Origin: Coffea arabica | Taxonomy: Eukaryota > Streptophyta > Magnoliopsida > Gentianales > Rubiaceae | Assembly: GCF_036785885.1 (NCBI RefSeq) | Contig: NC_092314.1 | Coordinates: forward strand, 17,319,638-17,383,637 | Reading direction: 5' to 3' | DNA: 64,000 nt | In this document: one piece after another, positions 1 through 11,400 of the stretch | Layout of the letters: each line of letters begins with the position of its first letter | How positions within the stretch are numbered: the stretch's first letter is position 1 | Translations under genes and position numbers: made by a program | Notes under the pieces: generated by a model | Seen by the model: the letters and a program-made list of their open reading frames with translations, nothing else | Databases searched by the model: none | Told to the model about the DNA's origin: nothing

Positions 1-2086
1 GGACAGGAAAATTTTACATCGAGTAGGAAAAATAGTGAAAATCCAGAGAGTGCAAATCCAGCCATGTTCTTGGCTACTCCTTATGACAAGAAGTCTGAAG
101 CTTGGACCAGATCATCACCCACTCCAACGGTGAGTAGCTCTTAAGTTGGATTTTTTTTTTGTTATTTATAAGTGAATTATTTGAAGTTTCCCATGGTTGA
201 TGGACTCAGAAATAGGAGTTCTTGATGCTTGTGACATAACAGGTTCTGCGTCACTTTTTCAGTGTTATTGTGGAGATTCAGATTGCAACTTAATTGCATG
301 CCTTGCGTTGCTTTATTTTCCTTATCTGATGCGTGTTTTAGATAGTAAACTGCATCATTTATGCGATAACATCGTTTCATCATTTGTTTCAGCTATGAAG
401 TGTAATGTATTATACTTTTAACAGCAATTTTTTGGTGCTGCTCCTATTTTCCCTCTTTAATGGTTAACGCAGTGATAATGTCATAGCATATCCACTTGTA
501 CTTGCAGAAGATCCCGTTGAACCAACTCCTGAATTTTGACTTAACTTATTAGGTTAACTAGGTGTTTTCTATGATGGTTTTAATGCTTTAAGGTAATTTA
601 GCCTTCACTAATATTTAGTGCAACTGGGGTGCAGTTTGTAGAACTGGGAATTATTTATCCTTATAGACCCATAGATCCACCACTAAGATGCAGAAAAATG
701 GTGCTCAAACTCATGTTTGATTATATATATTGAGAAAATCATTCTTTGGCTGTTGGAACTTTTTGGTTCTTTTTGTCACGTCCTGCCATATGCTTTCCTT
801 CTCCTCCAATGGGTGCGGAGGAAGCATACCGTGTGTGTGTTCGACATCCTTGTGCTCAAGCTCCAGCTAACCGGGAAGTCCTTTTTCTCTATAGCAAAGA
901 ACTAAAACATATAATCACATGCTCTCATTTGGTTGAGCCAGAAAGTTCTATTTGTTTTTGAATGTCCTCTCTTCCAATTTTTATCACGGATCTTGTTTTT
1001 TTTGTTCAAGGAGCTGAGACGGTTGGTGGTATATGCAACCAGCAGCGCAAATTTATTGACCAAACTTATATTACAGGACCGGTTTAATTCCTACCAATGG
1101 GAGGTGAATGGCGTACTTAAGTTGGAGGTCTTCTTTTTGTTGTTCTTCATACTTGTGAACCTTTTACATTCAAGAACTCATAACTTGTGACCTTGCAGTG
1201 CCTTTTTCGCACTCCACTAAACGTCTACGATGTTGTTATCCTTCTCCATCGGGATAAATTGCCGTATCCTCATCGTCTTCTCTTCCCATCTGAGCTCAAC
1301 CAAGGTTGTAATTCCTTTTTCATTGTTTTACTATTTTTGGCCTCGTTTCCCTTTCTTCTGCTTGGTGTGAAAAGTATGTTTTGATGCTCCAGTAAGTATG
1401 CATCTGGACTCTCTCCTAGCCACCCCACCCAATGTGCACATATTTACTGTTTGCTTTCATGCATCAAGGACTTGGTTCACCATAAATGAAATATTACTTG
1501 GAATTATTTAGGGAGGCTTGTCATGCGTGGGCGTGCAAGCAAAAGCTTCCATCCCTTCTTGTTAGCTGGGGTTGGGACAGGCATAAAGGCATGCCTAGAA
1601 GACCTAAAAGATAAAGTCATGATAGACTTCAATCCAGTTAGGTGCTTTATTGATGAGATTGAGGTAAGGATTAGCCAATGGTGGTGATGTTCCACCAAAT
1701 TCGCTTTGTTCAAGTTCTTGCTCACGTATGTTAATTTAGGAGCTCATTCTCATCCTTCTTGTCTGCAGAGAGACTTTCCTGGCATTTTCAAGGTATGGTA
1801 CGATTCTTTGGGAGGTGATGCTATTGGCCTTACATGGGACAAAGCAAATCCAAAGGTATTCATAGCTTCTTAATTGTACATGATAAATTTGAAAATTGAC
1901 TAGTGCTCTTGGAGAATGTCGAAAAGCTTTCTTCTGCTTGACTTGTCTCTTTCACAGAAGCGAGGACGAGACTTCATGGATGAGGATAACCAAGGGCTAA
2001 TTGATGTGTTAAAAACCATCGGTGATGCTGGGAAAGGGTTTGTGAGAAGTGTTCATTTTCTAAAGGCCCCAAAACTAAGCCACTGA
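1..2086 (+). CDS. NOL6: NOL6/Nrap/UTP22 nucleolar protein, C-terminal part (six exons)
   Basis: This is the 3' end of a plant NOL6 (Nrap, yeast Utp22) gene; the family works in the small-subunit processome during pre-18S rRNA maturation in the nucleolus. I read six exons: 1-129, 1011-1103, 1199-1304, 1512-1663, 1769-1855 and 1958-2086, all with GT-AG borders and matching phases, giving about 231 codons up to TGA at 2084-2086. Family landmarks in order are ATPYDKKSEAWT (exon 1), FRTPLNVYDVVILL (exon 3), FNPVRCFIDEIE (exon 4), FPGIFKVWYDSLGGDAIGL (exon 5) and the basic tail KKRGRDF at the start of the last exon. They match the C-terminal Nrap domains and the order seen in animal NOL6. The gene is cut by the left window edge, so its start, promoter and most domains are absent. 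I see no stop or frameshift, so it looks functional. Identification is from recalled family sequence, not a search. Confidence 0.87.
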
Positions 2087-2727
2087 AACTTCTTCTCAGT
2101 TTGTTGTAATTAAGAACTCATTTTTTTTGTAAGTTTTTTTTTCTTTGTAATTCTTGAAAATTTTGGTTTATTTTTGACTTTGGCCATGGTGTAGCTTCAA
2201 TCCACATCCTTGAGAGATGGAGGATTGAGTTCGTTTTGATAGACTGTAGGATTTCTTCATGCAGGCTTGTGCTGCTGCTTTTTGGAAATTTTAAATGTAA
2301 AGTACAACTTTGAATTGAATGTATCTGTTGAGTACGCACTGATATCCTGAGAAGAACAGTATAGTGGAGAATTATTCAGAAATTGTTCAAAATATGTAGT
2401 AAGCTCTATAATTGGTCCCAAACTATGTATTAAGCTCTATAAATTGAACTTTGTATCGAATCACAAGACTAAGGCATCTATTGAACTTTGTACCGTTCAT
2501 GTTACGGATGCTCACTTATCTCCACAAACATGTTCATTTATTTGACTGCCAAAGAAAAACACAACGCTACCTCATCTTGGAGGCAATTTTGTCTTCCAGG
2601 TATATTTAAGCTCGAGAGAGTTTATCCATTTTGTTATTGTATCTTGATTAAAAATGAATGTTTTAAGAAAACCATTATCTTGATATCTAGATTGTTACCA
2701 CTGCTGTCTCCTTCACAGTTGAGTTCT
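2087..2727 (+). other. NOL6 3' UTR and short intergenic spacer
   Basis: No coding exon is seen. The first 250 bases or so after the NOL6 stop are T-rich and probably its 3' UTR. The rest is AT-rich spacer with short repeated phrases such as 'aagctctata' at about 2400 and 2430. The spacer ends at the LINE remnant that begins near 2745. Confidence 0.5.
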
Positions 2728-3103
2728 ATAGGATGAGGCAAACTCCAGAGCATGGTCTCTTGGAGCTAAATATTAATGCAGCATGGACTCGAGATAGCCG
2801 AGGAATTGGAGGTATTGTTAGGGATGAAGATGATCATATTATGGCCGCTTTTTTCAGAAGGGAGTGGAAAGTATTAGCCGTGAACATGTTGAATTGAGTG
2901 CAATTATCAATGGTTGCAATGGGACTAGAAGTTGGGATAGAGGAGTTCATCTTGGAGGGTGATTCTGTCAATGTTAGTTAAAAGATTGATTAGTTATGAG
3001 GCAGACTAATCTATGCCAGGCAGTCTGGTTGACAAAGCTAGAAAATTGCAAAAGAGTTTCCAGAATGTGCAAGATTTCACCTGTATGTAGAACAGCGAAC
3101 AAA

Positions 3104-3531
3104 GGAGAAACATTGGCTGGATTATGCTGAATCATTGGCTGGATTATGCTGAAGCGATCAAACTGGCATTGTGTAAAGCAAAGGAGAAACATTGGCTGGA
3201 GCCTGGAAGTGAAAGTGCAACTTTCATCTCAACAATTGCTGCGCTGTTTGAAGACGAACAAAGTAAAAGACGACTTTTTGCTCAACTGGAGGGTATTCAA
3301 ATATTAGGATCATTGTTTATGAAATGCTCATTTAGCTTGACATCTCACCAAAATAGTATGACAAGTAGAATGATACTCTTATGCTACTAAGTTAATACAA
3401 TAGAGAAATACTTGAATCCTCAGTGTCTAAGTACACGTTTGTAAAGCTCAGTATGAGCCTGTGCTCAAAGTTGTATAGCTTGTTTTGATATCAATAATAT
3501 TTCTAATGTTATTGTAAAAAAAAAAAAAAAG
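3104..3531 (+). pseudogene. Retrocopy of an unidentified cellular mRNA (processed, 5'-truncated)
   Basis: A 428-base insertion ends in about 14 A residues (3517-3530) and is flanked by an exact 10-base duplication, 'agcgaacaaa', at 3094-3103 and 3532-3541. It interrupts the LINE RNase H reading frame, which resumes at once after the second copy. A reading frame runs from 3124 to 3390 and includes LEPGSESATFISTIAALFED; I do not recognise the family. After the stop there is a 3' UTR-like stretch with 'aataatattt' shortly before the poly(A). The start carries a local tandem duplication of about 22 bases ('cattggctggattatgctga'). The structure indicates LINE-mediated copying of a polyadenylated transcript. 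It is not a known SINE, since no A or B box is visible. Confidence 0.7.
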
Positions 3532-3633
3532 AGCGAACAAACCTGCTAATATGTTAGCCAAAGTAGCAGTCAGCTTAGAGCGGAAATTTGTTTGGTGGGA
3601 TAATTTTCCCTCCTTTTGGTTGATGCTGTATCT

Positions 3634-4987
3634 TAGCGGTGTGCATTCAGTGCAAAAACGGTAATTCGGTGCAATGAATTCGATGAATTCGGTTATTCGA
3701 CCTATAAAAATCTAAACCGTTTTCAATTTTGAATTGGCCATAACCGAATTCATTCCGCAACCGATTTCAAATTCGAAAACGGTAATGAATTCGGTCTAAC
3801 TGAATTCATCTATTAAAAAAAATCATTTTTTAAAAATTATTACTTATTTGATCCCCAAATTTATTCATAATTTAACACATTACTTATATTCTAATCATTT
3901 TGTGGTTTAATTTAATTGGCATTTATTTGATCACTTATACCTAGAATCCTTAGTTTATGATTTACGGAACACATAAAAAGTGATTAATTTAAACTAGAAT
4001 GAACCTTAGACTGTACAATGATTAGTGATAATTTATGAATTTATAATTTACAATGATTAATAATAAGTAATATTAGTTACAAATTTACAAATTACAATGA
4101 TTAGTGATAAGTTATATTAGTTACAAACTTATAATTTATTTCAAATCAAAATAAAACTTATTTACTTACATATGTTATTGTGAAAGTCAATACACTAATA
4201 CATTGATTTGCAATTCACATGTATTCACTTACACTATTTAGTTGTCTTGTCTATACTTAAAACCTTAAGATTAGTGAATAGAAATATGAATTTTTATGTT
4301 AAATATGTAATATAAATTTAGAGCACACTAATACTTGCAAATTACAGATTACGCATCCAAATATTCAATAATTCAAACATGAATGATCAATGATGTATCA
4401 AATTACCAATATCTAAATTCTAATCACTAATTATGCTTATTGTTTAATATTTAGTATTATACATATATATATTAATTATTATCTAATTCTAGTCATGTTA
4501 CTCATATATAAAATAATACGCATGTATCTTATATTGTTATGTATTACTATATATTTGTATTATTATAGTCATATAACAATTAACAAATACTAAAATAATA
4601 TATTGTACATTATTATATATTATTATTATTATATGTACATGATATGATGATAATACCATATACTAATTATTATTAATAGCATTTACCTATATAATATAAT
4701 AATATATTAGTAGTATATACTAATACTAAATAGCATTTATCTATATATTATATAATTTTATATACCAATTTGGTATTCGAATGCGGTAATGTGGTACCCT
4801 ATTTCAATTATCGAATTTGAATGCGAAATCGGTTATTACCAAATTCATAATTTCATTACCTAGTTCATACCATATTAGAATTTGGTGAATTCGGTATGTA
4901 CCTAATTTATACCAAATTACCAAATACCCGATTTCAAATTACCAAATTGAATTTGAATTCGGTATGAACCGAATTTGCTCACCCCTA
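3634..4987. mobile_element. hAT-type MITE, AT-rich, with 8-base target duplication
   Basis: Left end 'tagcggtgtgcattcag' and the reverse complement of the right end, 'taggggtgagcaaattc', are imperfect terminal inverted repeats of hAT type. The exact 8-base duplication 'ctgtatct' lies at 3626-3633 and 4988-4995. Inner arms hold many copies of a 'gaattcggt'/'accgaatt' phrase in opposite orientation, and the core is more than 80 percent AT. No transposase frame is present, so it is non-autonomous. It lies in the LINE tail and is therefore younger than the LINE. Confidence 0.78.
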
Positions 4988-5091
4988 CTGTATCTAATTT
5001 AAATGAATGAATGAAAGTATTTATCTTTATCCTCAAAAAAAAAAGGTCACATAAGATGAGGAACTGTTGATGTAAGTAAACTCATGCAATG

Positions 5092-5236
5092 TTATTAATC
5101 ACTGAAATTGGCTCTGAGGTTAGGGGAGAGTTTTTAGAATTTTCCGCACCATGAAATTTAAGATTCGAATTTGGATGTAGTTGGAGGATGAAAAGGGTAT
5201 GGGGAGGGTTGAAGGTATTAAAAAAAAAAAACAAAC
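5092..5236 (+). mobile_element. tRNA-type SINE with target duplication
   Basis: A 145-base insertion is flanked by the exact 14-base duplication 'aaactcatgcaatg' (5078-5091 and 5237-5250). Near the 5' end is a pol III A box-like 'tggctctgagg', and about 60 bases on a B box-like 'agattcgaattt'. The 3' end is an A-rich tail from about 5220. Size, boxes, tail and duplication together fit a plant tRNA-derived SINE. The family is not named here. Confidence 0.75.
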
Positions 5237-5250
5237 AAACTCATGCAATG

Positions 5251-5528
5251 CCATTGTCGTTAGATCTCTTAATTCTGCTTATTTTGACCCGCAAAGAGAA
5301 AGGGAGACTTGGCAAAATATGCGTCGTAGGGTTTAAAAATTTCTAACGATAGTCCATTGCTTAGAATTCAACCAGAAAAGTTTTCAAAAGCAACTTGAAA
5401 ACATCAACCGATTTTTGGGATTTTAAAGAAGTGATGCGTAAATCTTTTCAAATTCTTTTTTGTCAATTCAATGAAATTCACTTCTCATTCTAATTCTAAT
5501 AGCTCCATAGAAACCCCTTTATATACTA
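5251..5528. other. AT-rich spacer
   Basis: No gene, repeat or regulatory site is recognised between the SINE and the Helitron end. Confidence 0.4.
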
Positions 5529-5560
5529 CTAGGCATTGGACCCCGCGGCTGTCACGGGGT
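5529..5560 (-). other. Helitron 3' terminus: hairpin plus CTAG
   Basis: On the minus strand the sequence forms ACCCCG - nine-base loop - CGGGGT (5560 to 5540), then seven bases, then CTAG at 5532-5529, followed by T. This is the transposition terminator layout of plant Helitrons (short GC hairpin about 10 bases before CTRR). Confidence 0.8.
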
Positions 5561-5807
5561 GCCCATATTATGTAATGTAACAGTGTCAATTGATGATTTA
5601 TTTCTGAAGAAGATGTTTGCGAATGAAATAGGTTCAGAGTATAAAAGCAAAAAGCATGCGTTTTTTTTATATACATCCTAACTGGAGAGTGCAGCTTGCT
5701 ACAAAAGTTAGTTGCAATTTTTACAGAACAAAATTCTAACGAGCTGCCTTGGTTGTTGAACAAAAAGTGTAGTTCTTACTCTTACATCTGACTGTAATGT
5801 AAAGTGG

Positions 5808-8344
5808 TTAGTCTAGTTTTTGATGTTTTGTGACTTGAGAGAAATCTGGCTCAAGATTGCGCTTGGCGGATGATGACATTTCTGCTAACAGTGAGGTTGA
5901 AGAGGCAGGTATTTCAGTGACATTTGTGTCTGAAACAGTTTCCTCAGCTGTATTGCTGAGTGCAGATGTTGGTCCTGTTAGCAGTGTTGGTGGCGTGGTC
6001 TGAGCGAGTTGATCAGAGAGAGTTTCACCTACTGATTCTTCTGGGATGAATGCTGTTAAAAAGTAGAGTGGCATGTATTGTCTCTGAGGTGGCCAGTATG
6101 ATCTGACTTCGCAAAGTAGTGTTTGCCTTTGTAATTCTTCATTGATGCGCTGAATGGGAATTGGATCTTGCTGTAATATATATTTATAGTAAATGTTAAA
6201 AAGCTACAAATATGCATGTATTATATATTACCTTTTTATGAAGGTAAGTTCAATTCAGTACCTTGAGGTATCTTTCGTAGATTTCTGAACCAGTGAATCC
6301 AAGTAATGTTTCTGCATGCCTGTCCTCTGCTGTGATTGATAGGAATCCGGTATCATCGGTGATATTGAGCTGGACTTTGGCTCTGTTGAAGTATTAGGAA
6401 CAGAGAGTTTAAAATCTTTACTTGGCAAAAAAATTGTAATTACTGTACAGATATATCAAATCGAACACTTACTTTGGTCTTGAAATTTTGTTTTTGGAAT
6501 CACAAAAGTTACAATCAAATTCCACATCCATCAAAGCACCAGTAGACTTGTTGCAAGTAGGACAAGTAGGAGAGAAAAAGCGTTGGTTGAGATTCACTAT
6601 TAATGGCATTCCTTTGATCCAGAAATGTTTCATCTGTTGTCGTAGGAGTTTAAAATGATAATGCATAAGTTTCCAAAGGACAAGGAAAATATTTGAGAAT
6701 GTAAAAAGGGAATACAAATATGTGTTATATGAAATCTTGATATACTGGAGGTGTAATGAATATGAGAGAAATAAATATAATGATAGATGAGGGATATTGT
6801 GAAGTTATAGGAACAATGTGGATCAGGCATTAAAATGCAACTTGACTGAGAAATGAGATGTACCTGTGGTGTGGAAGAAATGATCTGTGAGATTGGCCGT
6901 ATTTGGCTTTGAAGTGGTGCAACTGGCTGCTGCTTGTCCTTTTCATATAATTTCTCGTTGATGACTTTGTGAATGTATGATCTGTTCTCATCGATCCTGT
7001 AATATAGGCTAAGAGTTAGAATATTGACTCATATCAATATTTTTTTTATGGGTAGATCAATCCTAGTCCTAGAGGGTGCTGTAATTATTCATACCAGATT
7101 TTCATTGTGGCTGCTTGTTGAAGTGGGGGATCAAGAATTATGGTAGTATTCGGTCTTGTAGTGATATCAATTGCTTCAATAATCCAGGTAAATGAGTATG
7201 TGAAAAGAAAAAAATAATAATGTATTGAATCAATGTATATAGATGAGCATTTGATAAGAAAAATATATGTTTGTTTGTGCCATAGAGGATTTACCATGAA
7301 ATGCTGTGATCTTTGGCCTGATAATCAGTATTACTGGATGTGTGTGAATCATGTTCATCAGTTGAATTCCTTCAATATAGACGAATGGCTCTCACATGGT
7401 GAAAATCATTGGTCTGCATCTGCACCAATAATATATATGATAATCTTAATGAAGGTAAATATATATACAGGAATATATGCATTTTTAATATATGATATCT
7501 GTTTAGATGAGCATAAAATTCCAAAAAAAATTAAATGGAAATCATACTCTGGGTTTACAACAACAAATCTCCGAATTGTTCGAGGTCCTCTAGCAGTTGG
7601 TATGATTGTTTCTGGGAATCCTTGTATAATAGCGCAGAGGATATCTGCAGTGAAATATTGAGTAAGTGAAATATAATTTCTGCAACATAGTTAATGTGAA
7701 AATATATAGTCTATTTATATGTAATTGTAAGTTGAGGAAGGGAAGCACTACTAAATCTATCAACATCACTATTTTTGTATTTGTCAAGCTGCCAGAATGA
7801 AGTAATGGGGAAATGATCTTCAAATTGTATTTCTTTTGCGTTGGTTGCTGCTTTAATGAAGGTGGCCTTTGTTACTGTGAGTTGACATGGCAGGGATCCA
7901 ACTTGATTTCTTGCATCTGTTATGGGGGATATACTGGCATTGCCAATATAATGTGCATGATATAATTGAAGCTTGTTGTCTGCATGGCTCACATCTCTAT
8001 TGAATGCAATTGCTTGAATTGTTTCATTCTAGAAAAAAGAACAGTGAGTTACATTCATGAAGTAGTTAATTAGAAGAAGCAAAGATAATAGGTATGAGAA
8101 ATGGTGTATACCAGTCAGATGGCAAAAGGCATAAGCAAGTCTATGGTAAAAGATACAAGCAGTTTATAAGAGAGAGGAAATAGTATAAGTGTTTTACCTT
8201 TTCATTTGTAAACATGAAACACTGGAACAAAGAGCCTTGGTCTTTTGCAGGGAATATATTTGATTTTTCAATCACAATGATCTTGATCATCCAATCCTGA
8301 GATTTTTCTGTTAGATCACTAATTGGTATGCATCTGTCGTCCAT
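5808..8344 (-). pseudogene. RPA70-like single-strand DNA-binding gene of the Helitron, nine exons, one nonsense codon
   Basis: Nine exons with GT-AG borders and matching phases can be read: 8344-8198, 8028-7752, 7644-7548, 7419-7295, 7173-7095, 6996-6864, 6633-6473, 6382-6262 and 6170-5808, for 501 codons with the stop. Exons 1-2 (residues 1-142) form the first OB-fold, with the landmark IGNASISP. Exons 3-5 form a second OB-fold that includes PTARGP. Exon 7 carries a zinc ribbon, CPTC...CNFC, and exon 8 continues the C-terminal OB-fold (LNITDDTGFLSI). The tail is low-complexity and Ser/Thr-rich. Codon 183 in exon 4 is TGA (7394-7392) where the family has tryptophan, so the protein would stop after two fifths of its length. 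Such genes are thought to coat single-stranded DNA during rolling-circle transposition. The start ATG at 8344 gives a clean N-terminus. Confidence 0.82.
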
Positions 8345-8454
8345 ATCTGTAGTATAACATAAAAAGGTTTACAGCTGTTGAATAGATTAACTTATAGAAG
8401 CAGACAGGAAGCATACATATAATTATATAATGTAACCATGCAGATAATTATTAC

Positions 8455-11400
8455 TCAAGTATCAGCAGCAGCAGCTAGGATTTCGTGATAAACAATATTT
8501 CGAGTATAACTGGTTTCTGTAGAATGGACAGTAACGGGTCTTAGCAAGATTTTCACATTTGCTGAGGTTTTTGCTCTAGACAATGCAACATATAATTGTC
8601 CATGTGAAAACACAGGTTCCTTTAAGTATATTCCAACAAAATCAAGTGTTTGTCCCTGTGACTTGTTGATTGTCATAGCAAAGCATAATGAAATTGGAAA
8701 CTGAGTTCGTTTGAAGGGTATTGGATAAGATTCATCATTCGAACTGTGCAATGGAATACGAGGAATGAAAACATGCTTGCCAATATGAATACCAACAAAA
8801 ATTTCAGCATGTATTACATTCTTATCAAAATTTAAACAAATGAGACGTGTTCCATTGCATAAACCTTGTGCAGGGTTAAGATTTCTAAGAAGGATGACTG
8901 GGCACATTGGTTTCAAAATTAGTTCATGTGGGGGCAATCCAGGAGGCTGAATGGAATTTAAGAAATCTCCATGATCAGCTTGTTTTGTTGGATCAAGCGT
9001 TTGATCAAAACTGATGTATCTGGTTTCTTGTCCTGGAAATCTTTGAATCAAAATTTGATTGACTTCTTGATCAGTCTCATTTGTTGTACTCAAAATAGCT
9101 CTGTTAGTAACTGCAGAGCTGCTGGTTAAAAAGTCAAACAAGGATGCATACACAGTATTTATTAGAAGGTTTAATGAGGTTGTATCATCAATAAAAGGTA
9201 TAAGCATTGAAGATGGAAGTTTGATTTTGTTAACTAGAATAGTTGGCTCTGTTCTATCTCCTATTTTCAACAAGAAATCAGAAAATGAGGGATCTGACCG
9301 TGCTCTCATATTTTCAGTGAGTCGGATCTTTTCCAGATGAGGCCACAGGTAAGAATTGACAAGGGATGTAGAGATGTAATCTTCTCGTTGCCCTTTTCTA
9401 ACCACTGGCAAAGTTTGTTGAAAGTCTCCACAAAAAACAATTACTTTTCCACTAAAGATGGAGTCAAAACTGAGCAAATCTTTCAATAATCTGTCAAAGG
9501 ATTCAATGGCATATTTTTTGGCCATTGCTGCTTCATCCCAGATTATTAGCCATGCAAGTTGAACTAATTTACTGATGGCACTTTGTTTGGAAATATTGCA
9601 GGTGCTGTTAATTTCTTGCTGAAGAGGTATCTTAAAACAAAAATGGGCAGTCCGACCTCCAGGAAGAATTGATGCTGCAGCTCTAGATGTTGTTGTTGCC
9701 AAGGCAATATCTCCCCTTGATCTAACAGTTGCAAGCAAAGCCTTATATAAAAAGGACTTCCCAGTGCCTCCAGGTCCGTCAATGAAGAATGCAGCTGGAA
9801 CATTTGTGACGACCCCACCTCCCCCTAAGGCGTACCAGAGGGTTCGGCGGACCACCTGCCCAACTCTCGCCAGGACTCACTCACTCGAATCACGTGCACA
9901 CAACCATGAACCATAGATAACATTCCCAATTCAAGCTTATAATTTACATTGATCGAAATCAGGGTACAAAGTCTCGATATACTTAAACTAGTTCAAAACG
10001 TATACAATCCAAATACAAAACATTCTATTCGAGAAATAGCGCGAATACAAGTCAAAAGTCGAACGTTAAAACAACTAGACTACGCTAGTCTTTACATGTC
10101 TCATGTCTCGCTCGTATCCCCTGTAAGGAAAACAAATAGCGTGGTATGAGCTAAAAGTCCAGTGAGGTTCCAAATAGCAAATTGACCATTATTTATAAGT
10201 ACAAGTTTTCGATATAGCAAAGTAACGAGCATGAAGAGTTCATAAACGTGAGCAATAACACGTCAAATAGAAATCTCAAAATGAGCGAGTGTAAAAGTTT
10301 TTCAAAATCAACAATAATCCAATAAGCAATAATCATTCCAAAGCATAAGGATACGGATGGCTCTCAGGAGCCAACTTCCCATTTCATCATCAGGAGCTTG
10401 ATCACGTAATAGTTGACACTCCGTCAACTTTCAAGTAAAGGAACCAATCCAGTAGAGCACCACTTACACGACTCTCCGTCCACCATTCACACCCCCTACT
10501 GGGCCCAAAATCCTCAATAAACACGGGTGGTAATACTCGAGTATACCGGATTGCCGAGGAGATAACACTCCACTCGACCTTACTAGTGACCCAGGGTTTG
10601 TTATCTAATCGACCAAGCCCTTGCCGGCTCGACTCAATTAACTAGCCACAGGATTTCTGGAATTCCAGGAAGTGCGCGCATCATAAACAAGTATGTCAAG
10701 TCAATTGCAACAATAAACAAGTACATATCATGTAAGGACAAGTGTGATAAAGTACACTCTTGCCCTAACAATTCACGCATGTAGCACGTAATCATATTGG
10801 TCACGTATCAAGTACAAGTATCAAGCTCAATTCAGTATTTGAAAGCACTCACCAAAAGATATAGTGCCTTTACTGGTCACTTTCAAGTTATACTCCGGGT
10901 TCGGAGTCCAAATCTGCGATAAAACTCAGTTTGAGAACTTTGAAACATGACTAGAATTCGAAACTTATACGTTTCGTTCAATAAGAATCAATAAATGGAA
11001 ATTCACTTGGAGAGTACTCATGAAATACTTGCTCACTTTTTCAATGATAAAACTTTGTAACATTTATACTTGAAATCGTCATGCGAGTCGAAAGTACAAG
11101 GAAAACGTACTTCGAGCCATCATTATTTCATTTCTCAATGGTACAAATTCGGCCAAGTCCTAACATATAACCCTCGATAAACAAGTAGCAAAGGTCCTCG
11201 ATAGTTCAAGTGATAATCACTTCTAACCGTTACTCAAGTTACAAGTATAGTTTTCTAGTTCTCGAGCGTAAATTTGGGCAGCATGCCCTTTGTGTTTACC
11301 TAATTTTCCAGCCATTTACACTTCATTATTTTCCTCAGCCAAATTCCAAAGTCACACGTATCAACAATTCAAGTCAAAAGCCGTTCCATAGGCTCACAAC

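Larger units (their letters stand above)
2745..5044 (+). mobile_element. 5'-truncated LINE tail (RNase H-like), split by two later insertions
   Basis: Three pieces (2745-3093, 3542-3633 and 4996-5044) join into one plant L1-type 3' end. The first encodes an RNase H-like (RVT_3) domain beginning LELNINAAWTRDSRGIGG and continuing to the acidic block FILEGDS, with frameshifts and stops. The second continues the domain end (ANKPANMLAKVAVSLERK, then WWDNFPSFWLM). The third is a short 3' UTR ending in an A run at 5035-5044. The gaps are a retrocopy (3104-3531) and a hAT MITE (3634-4987), each with its own target duplication. A possible LINE target duplication is the similar pair 'ataggatgagg' near 2728 and 'ataagatgagg' near 5051, but the second copy does not directly follow the A run, so the 5' border is uncertain. 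It is a dead copy. Confidence 0.72.

Noticed and set aside
2728..5065. Target duplication for the first LINE ('ataRgatgagg')
   Set aside because: The second copy starts six bases after the poly(A) and has a mismatch and an indel nearby, so it is not used as firm evidence of the border.
7233..7661. 142-codon plus-strand open frame inside the Helitron
   Set aside because: It lies opposite exons 3 and 4 of the minus-strand RPA-like gene and their intron, has no known motif, and is explained as an antisense shadow.
9564..9855. Short frame and alternative helicase start upstream of the Walker A motif
   Set aside because: The codons before 9804 belong to the inserted LTR and the 84-codon frame is a shadow of the helicase.
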